DNA of 7,981 bases from an uncultured Eubacteriales bacterium. Its GTDB lineage: Bacteria; Bacillota; Clostridia; Oscillospirales; Ruminococcaceae. Below the pieces are notes generated by a model, which was not told the DNA's origin, ran no database searches, and saw only the letters and a list, made by a program, of their open reading frames with translations. This document shows, in pieces, positions 1-5,025 of the stretch. A program made the position numbers and the translations under genes. The stretch's first letter is position 1. Every line of letters starts with the position of its first letter. The stretch spans positions 1 to 7,981 of the forward strand of contig ONLC01000087.1 in the NCBI GenBank assembly GCA_900318545.1, given 5' to 3'.

Positions 1-1
1 T

Positions 2-1132
2 TGCAGAGAACTCTTTGCTGTCATTGTGGTTTTCGTCACCGACTACCTTGTACCATACATAGTACTCACCAACCTCGGTAGCTGTCGGGAGGAGTGTTGT
101 GTACGGCTCGAGTGCTCCGTTCTCGTCACCGAGTGCATAGTATATCTCTCCGCCTTCAGCGTCTGCCGACTCAACAAGCTCTAAAGGCTCGCCTGTGTAG
201 GTCTGTGAAGGAATAACATCAACTGCGAATACAGGGTCAGGCTTGTTGACTGTAACTACAGTATTTGAGAGCAATCCGTTATAGTCTGTACCGGCATTTA
301 CTCTATAGTAAACAGTGTATTCTCCCGGTGTCATTTCATCTGTGCTTACCGGAATATCAGACTGCCAATCAGTATTATTCAGACTATATTCTACTTCACC
401 GTACTTTGCTATGGGTTCACTATCCAGAAGCGGTGTTCCGGAAACTCCTGCTTTAACATTTTCACTGGGTGTTGATTCTTGTGTCCAGAAGTTGAGCTTC
501 CTTGAATGGGAGATATCGGTGTCATCACCATCATTGAAATACAATGCATCATCAATGGACTGTACATTTGCTATAATAGCATCAGGATAATAATACCCTT
601 GGCTTTCAAGTGTCCAAAGATAAACAAATACCGTTTTGTCTTCGTTCGGATTTAAGTAGCCTTTGGGGAATGTATAGGTGCGAATGTTTCCTTTTGTAAC
701 GTTATATGCGAAATCATCTCCGCCTGAAACATATTCCAAGCCTGTTACCTCAAGAGATCCGGCAATGCTTTTGCACTTTTCTTTATCTTCGTTGGATAAA
801 TGGCATAGTCCATTATTGCCTCTGAATGTCTGGGCATAGGTTTTGCCATTTTCAGGATAGATTGCATTTGAACCGACAACAAAATCACTTTGATACAAAC
901 TAAGCTCAAATGGGAAATCATATTTTATTGTGACCGTCTGAACACTTCCGTCGTCATAAAGTGTAGCGGAAATAGTTTCCGGTGAAAAATCCTGAAATGT
1001 TCCGGCACTTGCAACAATAGCATTATTACCAAACAGCTTATCAAAGCTTACATTAGCAGCACCTGCACCTGCCACAACAAGCATAGCCAGCGAAGCAGCA
1101 ATTACACGCTTCCACGAGTTTCTGATAGTCAT
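2..1132 (-). CDS. Secreted/surface protein with Ig-like modules (C-terminus cut by window edge)
   Basis: An uninterrupted reading frame of 377 codons runs leftward from an ATG at 1132 to the window edge, so only the N-terminal part is visible. An AGGAGGT ribosome binding site lies 6 bases upstream, which fixes the start. Residues 1-25 or so form a Sec signal peptide: basic start (MTIRNSWKR), hydrophobic core, then an AGAGAA stretch. Cleavage could occur there or near VASAG (about residue 43). Residues about 46-224 form an unrecognised extracellular domain rich in Tyr, Asp and Asn. From about residue 225 there are two tandem beta-rich modules (about 225-300, and 301 to the edge). Both carry the EYTVYYRV / EYYVWYKV type strand followed by a D-Y-N or N-H-N-D turn, typical of small Ig-like modules in Clostridia surface proteins. 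More modules and an anchor are likely beyond the edge. Ligand or enzymatic role is unknown. It is transcribed divergently from the repeat protein at 1646. Confidence 0.88.
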   Translation of the reverse strand, partial: MTIRNSWKRVIAASLAMLVVAGAGAANVSFDKLFGNNAIVASAGTFQDFSPETISATLYDDGSVQTVTIKYDFPFELSLYQSDFVVGSNAIYPENGKTYAQTFRGNNGLCHLSNEDKEKCKSIAGSLEVTGLEYVSGGDDFAYNVTKGNIRTYTFPKGYLNPNEDKTVFVYLWTLESQGYYYPDAIIANVQSIDDALYFNDGDDTDISHSRKLNFWTQESTPSENVKAGVSGTPLLDSEPIAKYGEVEYSLNNTDWQSDIPVSTDEMTPGEYTVYYRVNAGTDYNGLLSNTVVTVNKPDPVFAVDVIPSQTYTGEPLELVESADAEGGEIYYALGDENGALEPYTTLLPTATEVGEYYVWYKVVGDENHNDSKEFSA

Positions 1133-1138
1133 ATCAAT

Positions 1139-1145
1139 ACCTCCT
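1139..1145 (-). promoter_or_regulatory. Strong ribosome binding site of the secreted Ig-module protein
   Basis: The minus strand reads AGGAGGT, with six bases before the ATG at 1132. This near-perfect Shine-Dalgarno decides the start codon. Confidence 0.85.
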
Positions 1146-1156
1146 GTATTATATAC

Positions 1157-1200
1157 AAAATAAAAGCACACCCCACGGGACTTATCCCACAGAGTATGCT
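1157..1200 (-). promoter_or_regulatory. Leader hairpin with U-tract (possible transcription attenuator)
   Basis: In the minus-strand transcript, AGCATACTC (1200-1192) pairs with GGGTGTGCT (1173-1165) using three G-U pairs. Inside, GGGA (1188-1185) pairs with TCCC (1180-1177) around a TAAG loop. The 3' arm is followed by TTTATTTT, the layout of an intrinsic terminator, yet it sits between the promoters and the ribosome binding site. It could therefore act as an attenuator or a stabilising 5' structure. A near copy of the 5' arm with its CTCTG tail lies upstream at 1224-1235 (AGCATAACTCTG versus AGCATACTCTG at 1190-1200) and could compete for the single 3' arm. I do not recognise a known riboswitch class. 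Confidence 0.5.
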
Positions 1201-1237
1201 GTATCAACGTATTGAAAAAAGGGCAGAGTTATGCTAG

Positions 1238-1268
1238 CTGTCTGTCTGTCTGTCTGTCTGTCTGTCTG
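1238..1268. repeat. Tetranucleotide tract (CTGT)7CTG
   Basis: Seven full CTGT units plus CTG, without interruption (CAGA on the minus strand). On the minus strand the tract begins at the base immediately after the TATAAT of the promoter at 1269-1297. The predicted transcription start (about 1262) therefore lies inside it, and the mRNA would begin with about 25 bases of CAGA repeats. Perfect tetranucleotide tracts of this length are prone to slipped-strand copy-number change. Confidence 0.95.
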
Positions 1269-1297
1269 ATTATACAGATTCAGCATAGCTTTGTCAA
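1269..1297 (-). promoter_or_regulatory. Consensus sigma-A promoter (proximal) of the secreted Ig-module gene
   Basis: The minus strand has TTGACA (1297-1292), exactly 17 bases, then TATAAT (1274-1269), a perfect match to the housekeeping consensus. The -10 box abuts the CAGA tract. A 6-bp inverted repeat, TATGCT in the spacer and AGCATA downstream of the tract (1229-1235 region), brackets the -10 box and the repeat. The predicted 5' leader is about 130 bases. Confidence 0.85.
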
Positions 1298-1334
1298 CCC
1301 CTTTTTTGTAGAATTTATAATTTGTTTATTCTTT

Positions 1335-1363
1335 ATTATAGCACCAATAAATAAAGCTGTCAA
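1335..1363 (-). promoter_or_regulatory. Consensus sigma-A promoter (distal) of the secreted Ig-module gene
   Basis: The minus strand has TTGACA (1363-1358), a 17-base spacer ending in TGC, then TATAAT (1340-1335), which also makes an extended -10. It lies 66 bases upstream of the proximal promoter and in the same direction, so the gene appears to have tandem promoters. Nothing else downstream on this strand would be its target. Confidence 0.75.
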
Positions 1364-1419
1364 GAAAATGTGTTATTATTCTTTTATGTAAACTAAAAAT
1401 CGGGATAAATAACAAATAA

Positions 1420-1449
1420 TGGACAGCTGTTTCAATAAAAGTGTACAAT
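1420..1449 (+). promoter_or_regulatory. Probable sigma-A promoter of the KHPGESGY repeat protein
   Basis: TGGACA (1420-1425), an 18-base spacer, then TACAAT (1444-1449): one mismatch in each hexamer and a slightly long spacer. It would give a leader of about 190 bases before the ATG at 1646. It diverges from the distal minus-strand promoter, 57 bases away. Confidence 0.55.
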
Positions 1450-1518
1450 AAGCGGCTCTCAGAGAAGAATAACACTACAATTACAGCCCCTGCTGTTAAT
1501 TATACTACAGCCTGTAAA

Positions 1519-1544
1519 GCAGATGTAGTAATTACTACATCTGC
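1519..1544 (+). promoter_or_regulatory. 26-bp perfect palindrome in the repeat-protein leader
   Basis: GCAGATGTAGT and ACTACATCTGC flank AATT with no mismatch. As RNA this is an 11-bp stem with an AATT loop. As DNA it holds TGTAGTA (1524-1530) and TACTACA (1533-1539), and a further TACTACA lies at 1503-1509. TACTACA/TGTAGTA half-sites resemble those bound by BlaI/MecI-type repressors, though here the order and spacing differ from the classical operator. There is no T-run after the stem, so it is not a terminator. It may be an operator or a leader RNA structure. Confidence 0.55.
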
Positions 1545-1577
1545 GCCCGATATTGAATATTGTATTTCGGGGCAAAC

Positions 1578-1599
1578 GGTGGTATTATGTAATCACACC
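1578..1599 (+). promoter_or_regulatory. Imperfect inverted repeat just upstream of the ribosome binding site
   Basis: GGTGGTATTA and TAATCACACC form arms with two central mismatches around TG. Smaller hairpins at 1483-1496 (ACAGC/GCTGT) and about 1546-1571 (CCCGA/TCGGG) precede it, so most of the leader can fold. Function is unknown; it could be an operator or part of an RNA fold. The ribosome binding site AAGGGAG follows at 1631-1637. Confidence 0.35.
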
Positions 1600-1645
1600 A
1601 AGGGAAACCTGAAAAAAACAAATCAAAGAAAAGGGAGTAATCACT

Positions 1646-2365
1646 ATGAAAAACGTAAAGAATGGAAAGAAAACAGTAAAGATCGCAGCTGCAGCATTCG
1701 CAGCAGTAATGACAGTAACAACAGCAGCCTTCTGCGCAGCATCGTTCGACTCTAATAAGATCGATGCCAAGGTAAGAACTCAGACCGTTGCAGCAGCAGA
1801 AACAGATATGGGAGCTGTAAAGAACGCAGCTCAGGTAAAGGCAATGAACGAGACCGATAAGGGCATTGACAATACAGCAAAGAACGACTCCGCTAAGAAG
1901 AGGTCAATTGCAAGAAGAGGCACGGGCGCACTCAAGATATCAACAAAGACAAACCCCGCAGCAAATAAGCTCAGCGAGATCACCGCTGAGGCAAAGGAAA
2001 AGCTCAACGAGCAGATAAACAACGTCAAGCATCCGGGTGAGAGCGGTTACTGCTACTACGAGAACGAGGCTGCCGCTGCTGACGAGACAGCAAACGAGTA
2101 CGGCAAGCACCCCGGTGAGAGCGGCTACTGCTACTATGACAACGAAGCAGCAGACGAGACCGTAAACGAGATGGGCAAGCACCCCGGCGAGTGCGGCTAC
2201 GGCTACGTAAATGAAATGGGCAAGCACCCCGGCGAAAGTGGTTACTGCTACAACATGAACGAGGCTTCTGCCAACGATGAAGTAAACGCATACGGCAAAC
2301 ACCCCGGCGAGAGCGGCTACGGCTACACAACAGCACTTGAAAACGGCTGGTGGCTCGAGGGCTGA
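1646..2365 (+). CDS. Secreted protein with five KHPGESGYCY-type repeats, function unknown
   Basis: I do not recognise this family. The 239-residue protein starts at an ATG 8 bases after AAGGGAG. Residues 1-32 are a Sec signal peptide: Lys-rich start, then an Ala/Val/Thr core ending FCAAS. The Cys there is not in a lipobox, so it is probably not a lipoprotein. Residues 33-100 are polar and Lys/Ala-rich with basic pairs (KKR 84-86, RR 90-91). Residues about 105-127 look helical. Five repeats begin at Lys128, 154, 178, 193 and 218, each K-H-P-G-E-(S/C)-G-Y-(C/G)-Y, separated by acidic Asn/Glu/Ala spacers that usually end NE(Y/M)G. Cys occurs at 136, 162 and 201 in the GYCY position, at 183 instead in the GEC position, and is absent from repeat 5, giving four Cys in the mature protein. 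The C-terminus is NGWWLEG. Codon use favours AAG, AAC, GAC and GGC, as in highly expressed genes. It could be a multi-copy peptide precursor, a metal-binding protein or a cross-linked wall protein. No maturation enzyme is adjacent. Confidence 0.88.
   Translation: MKNVKNGKKTVKIAAAAFAAVMTVTTAAFCAASFDSNKIDAKVRTQTVAAAETDMGAVKNAAQVKAMNETDKGIDNTAKNDSAKKRSIARRGTGALKISTKTNPAANKLSEITAEAKEKLNEQINNVKHPGESGYCYYENEAAAADETANEYGKHPGESGYCYYDNEAADETVNEMGKHPGECGYGYVNEMGKHPGESGYCYNMNEASANDEVNAYGKHPGESGYGYTTALENGWWLEG
2027..2326 (+). repeat. Five in-gene repeats encoding K-H-P-G-E-(S/C)-G-Y-(C/G)-Y
   Basis: Units begin at 2027, 2105, 2177, 2222 and 2297, so the periods are 78, 72, 45 and 75 bases. The core codons are similar (AAGCACCCCGGCGAG-like) but carry synonymous differences. 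This suggests the array is old and kept for its protein sequence rather than freshly duplicated. The third unit lacks most of the spacer. Confidence 0.92.
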
Positions 2366-2415
2366 TAGCTTTCATAAATCAAGCAAACATCTCATAATTT
2401 TGTGTTTGTTATATA

Positions 2416-2457
2416 GAAGCAGCACTCATCTTAATGATGGGTGCTGCTTCATTTTAT
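2416..2457 (+). terminator. Rho-independent terminator of the repeat-protein gene
   Basis: A 15-bp stem, GAAGCAGCACTCATC (2416-2430) with GATGGGTGCTGCTTC (2436-2450), has one G-U pair, a TTAAT loop and an ATTTTAT tail. It lies 50 bases after the stop of the repeat-protein gene. On the minus strand the tail is AT-rich but not a T-run, so it may help stop the convergent suf transcript only weakly. Confidence 0.85.
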
Positions 2458-2471
2458 CGGATTTCAGATCA

Positions 2472-2503
2472 CAGAAAAGGCACCTGTACCGTGGCACAAG
2501 TGC
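2472..2503 (-). terminator. Possible terminator of the suf operon
   Basis: On the minus strand GCACTTGT (2503-2496) pairs with ACAGGTGC (2487-2480) through one wobble pair around an 8-base loop, then CTTTTC follows. It lies 18 bases past the sufU stop. The stem and the U-run are modest, so efficiency is uncertain. Confidence 0.42.
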
Positions 2504-2521
2504 TCAGACTGTCGATGCCGT

Positions 2522-2935
2522 TTACAGCATGGCGTCGAGGGTTCTCCAGCTGAGGACTGCGCACTTAACTCTTGCAGGCATTTTTGCCACGCTTTGAAGT
2601 GCCCCTGCCTCTTCCAGCTCTTCAAGCTCGTCATCATTTATTTCTCCGCCTATCATTTTCATGAAAAGCTCCTGATAATGCTTCGCTTCCTCGACCGTCT
2701 TGCCGATGATAAGCTCAAGCATTATATCCGCCGAGGCCTGCGACACTGCACAGCCGCTCCCTGTGAACGAGCCGCCCTTGATAACTCCGTCCCTTATATC
2801 CAGCTCCAGAGTGATATCATCGCCGCAGCTGGGATTTATCCCCCTGTGAGAGCAGGTCGCACAGGACAGCCCGTGCTTGTGAAGAGGGTGCAGATTATGG
2901 TCGGTCAGCACCTCACCGTAGAAATTATCCGCCAT
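2522..2935 (-). CDS. sufU: SufU, zinc-dependent sulfur acceptor of Fe-S cluster assembly
   Basis: A 137-residue cytosolic protein of the IscU-like SufU family. In Gram-positive bacteria SufU takes the persulfide from SufS and passes the sulfur to the SufBCD scaffold, and it binds zinc. The four expected ligand positions are present: Cys37 and Asp39 in NPSCGDD, Cys62 in GSGCAVSQAS, and Cys125 in VKCAVLSW near the C-terminus. The insertion between the second and third Cys, which marks SufU rather than IscU, is present (about residues 80-118, rich in acidic residues). Two additional Cys (25 and 28, in SCATC) precede the core. Length is close to the family norm of about 145. The ATG overlaps the sufS end by 11 bases and has AAGGAGG about 10 bases upstream inside sufS, which supports this start and translational coupling. 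It is the last gene of the operon. Confidence 0.95.
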   Translation of the reverse strand: MADNFYGEVLTDHNLHPLHKHGLSCATCSHRGINPSCGDDITLELDIRDGVIKGGSFTGSGCAVSQASADIMLELIIGKTVEEAKHYQELFMKMIGGEINDDELEELEEAGALQSVAKMPARVKCAVLSWRTLDAML

Positions 2936-4145
2936 AGCCCATTTTCCTCCTTATGGTAGAAAGAACGTCAGTAAAACGCTCTATATCGCTTTCGTCATTG
3001 TAAAATGCAAGGCTCATTCTCGCTGTTGACTGTGCACCTAAAAACTCGTGCAGCGGCTGAGCACAGTGGTGTCCTGCCCTTATTGCGATGCTCTCGCTGT
3101 CGAAAACTGCCGCAATATCGTGAGGGTGAACGCCCTCGACCGTAAAGGTGATTATTCCGTGGTGACCCTCGGCCTTGTCAGCTCCGATGATATGCACCTC
3201 GGGGATAGCCTTCATTCTCTCAAATGCGAGGGCAGTCAGCTCGTCCTCACGCTTCTGAATGGTATCAAAGCCGATCTCACTTATGTACCTTATCGCCTCT
3301 GCAAGCCCGACAGCACCGCCCACGTTTACTGTGCCTGCCTCAAACCTGTGAGGGAGCTCCGCAAAAGTGGCACTCTCACGGGTAACGTACTCTATCATTT
3401 CACCGCCCGAAAGAAACGGCGGCATCTCTTCTAAAAGCTCTCTCTTTGCATAAAGCACGCCTATTCCCATAGGTGCGAGCATTTTATGCCCCGAAAATGC
3501 AAGAAAGTCCACATCAAGCTCCTGTACATTCACAGGCAGGTGAGGCACACTCTGAGCACCGTCACAAACTATCAGAGTACCGTTTCGGTGACAGACCTCA
3601 GCAAACTCCTTTATCGGGTTTACCTGTCCGAAAACATTCGAGACCTGTGCTATCGCAAAAATCTTAGTCCTCGGGGTGAGGGCATTTTTCAGACTCTCAG
3701 ATGTGTAGCTTCCGTCCTTTTCGCATTCAAGAAATCTGAGTCTTGCACCCTTTTCCCTTGCAAGTATCTGCCACGGAAGCAAATCGCTGTGGTGCTCGGA
3801 AATGCCTATCAGTATCTCGTCATAAGCACAGATGTTAGCTCTGCCCCAGCTATAGGCGATAAGGTTCAGGCTCTCGGTAGCATTTCGAGTGAACACTATC
3901 TCCTTTGTGCTCTGTGCCCCGATAAACTTTCTGACGGTCTCTCTTGCGTTTTCATAGGCATCAGTTGCCTTAACGCTCAGATCGTAAAGCCCCCTCAGAG
4001 GGTTTGCGTTCTCCTCACGGTAGTAATGCTCTGCCGCACTGAGAACTCTCTCAGGCTTTTGCGTTGTTGCCGCACTGTCGAGGTATACAAGCTCGGGATA
4101 TGCCGAAAACACAGGAAAATCCTTCTTTATATCCTGACTATTCAT
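2925..4145 (-). CDS. sufS: SufS, group II cysteine desulfurase
   Basis: A PLP enzyme that converts L-cysteine to L-alanine and forms a protein-bound persulfide for Fe-S cluster assembly. I chose the ATG at 4145 (406 residues, family-typical, beginning MNSQDIKKDFPVF). It overlaps sufD by only 8 bases and has GAGGTGATG upstream. The open frame extends to 4202, but that would add 19 non-conserved residues. Numbered from 4145, the PLP lysine is Lys221 in SGHKM, the cofactor Asp195 sits in VCDGAQ, His118/119 in SEHHSD lie near the ring, and the catalytic Cys361 sits in RAGHHCAQPL, the short-loop arrangement of group II enzymes. The usual N-V-H-R-G motif reads NPLRGLYDLS here, a variant. SufU, the expected sulfur acceptor, is encoded immediately downstream. 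Confidence 0.96.
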   Translation of the reverse strand: MNSQDIKKDFPVFSAYPELVYLDSAATTQKPERVLSAAEHYYREENANPLRGLYDLSVKATDAYENARETVRKFIGAQSTKEIVFTRNATESLNLIAYSWGRANICAYDEILIGISEHHSDLLPWQILAREKGARLRFLECEKDGSYTSESLKNALTPRTKIFAIAQVSNVFGQVNPIKEFAEVCHRNGTLIVCDGAQSVPHLPVNVQELDVDFLAFSGHKMLAPMGIGVLYAKRELLEEMPPFLSGGEMIEYVTRESATFAELPHRFEAGTVNVGGAVGLAEAIRYISEIGFDTIQKREDELTALAFERMKAIPEVHIIGADKAEGHHGIITFTVEGVHPHDIAAVFDSESIAIRAGHHCAQPLHEFLGAQSTARMSLAFYNDESDIERFTDVLSTIRRKMGYGG

Positions 4146-5025
4146 TGTCCTCATCACCTCTTCCGAGTGCCCTGTTAATACGCTCTGCGGTTTCGCTGTC
4201 ACCGATGCACTTGATTATCTGCTCTGTTTTGGCTTTCGCCATAAGCTCGTATATCTTCTCCTCGCTGATACCTCTCGACTGCATATAAAAGATATGCTCC
4301 TCATTTATCCGCCCTATAGATGCTCCGTGACTGCCCTCTACATCCTCCTCAGCGCAGAGGATAAGCGGAACCGTTCTGTTTCTGACGCTCTCGTTCATAA
4401 GGAGCACCTCTTCATTCTCCGAACCCTTTGCACCGATTGCTCCGTTTTTGAAGTCTATCGTTCCCTTGAAGGTCTTCTGAGAAGAACCGTCCATAACCCC
4501 CCTGACTTTTATCTCCGAAAGAGTCTTTCTGCCGTAGTGGTCGGCGATCAGGTTTATATCAAGCTTATCCTCGTTATCAAGAAGATAGCCTATATCGGCT
4601 GTCAGCTTAGCCGAATATCCCGAAAGCTCCGCCTTTATCTCCGAGGCTGTGTCTGCCCCTCCGAGGTACAGCTGTACAAGCTCCAGCTCGGCACGGTCTG
4701 CAAGCTCAGCCGAAACGCCCGACACGGTCTGAGCTCCCTTTTCAAACACCTGCACAAGCTTTGTGCGAGTGCCCTCAGCCCCGTGTATTTTTACAGATAC
4801 GGTCTTTTTATTATCACCGCTCATAAACATGATGATAAACTGCTCCGCCTGCGTATTAATCTCATAAAGCCTGCTGTCTGTAACCTCTATCCTGAGGGGC
4901 TCTGCACCCTTGCTTTCAAGAGACTCTGCTCTCTCGGGAACAAGCACCTCACGTTCAAGCGAGTTCACCCCCAGCCACCCGAAGGTCGGGGCAGGAAGCG
5001 TATTCAGTATTCTTTTCTCAGTCAT
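4138..5025 (-). CDS. sufD: SufD, scaffold subunit of the SufBCD complex
   Basis: A 295-residue SufB/SufD-type beta-helix protein, shorter than enterobacterial SufD (about 420), mainly through a reduced N-terminal part. Residues about 45-215 are repetitive beta strands. The C-terminal signature is clear: GSHGASIGRINEEHIFYMQSRG is matched in segments at residues 231-251, with His233 at the position of the conserved SufD histidine involved in cluster building at the SufB-SufD interface. The C-terminal helices that bind SufC follow. Its ATG overlaps the sufB stop by one base (TAATG) with GGGAG upstream, so translation is likely coupled and SufB and SufD should be made in equal amounts. The lower conservation is usual for SufD. 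Confidence 0.93.
   Translation of the reverse strand: MTEKRILNTLPAPTFGWLGVNSLEREVLVPERAESLESKGAEPLRIEVTDSRLYEINTQAEQFIIMFMSGDNKKTVSVKIHGAEGTRTKLVQVFEKGAQTVSGVSAELADRAELELVQLYLGGADTASEIKAELSGYSAKLTADIGYLLDNEDKLDINLIADHYGRKTLSEIKVRGVMDGSSQKTFKGTIDFKNGAIGAKGSENEEVLLMNESVRNRTVPLILCAEEDVEGSHGASIGRINEEHIFYMQSRGISEEKIYELMAKAKTEQIIKCIGDSETAERINRALGRGDEDNE

Noticed and set aside
1238..1268. CRISPR or VNTR array
   Set aside because: There are no spacers and the unit is only 4 bases. It is a simple-sequence tract.
1456..1640. Known riboswitch or T-box in the repeat-protein leader
   Set aside because: There are several hairpins, but I see no conserved core of a class I know and no terminator to control.
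1646..1741. Lipoprotein signal for the repeat protein because of Cys30
   Set aside because: The residue before the Cys is Phe and no L-A-G/A-C type lipobox is present, so ordinary signal peptidase I cleavage is more likely.
1441..1770. Frames in the leader and signal-peptide region of the repeat protein (104 codons plus, 61 codons minus)
   Set aside because: The plus frame runs through hairpins and ends inside the real gene in another frame. The minus frame is the reverse of an Ala-rich signal peptide. Neither has a ribosome binding site.
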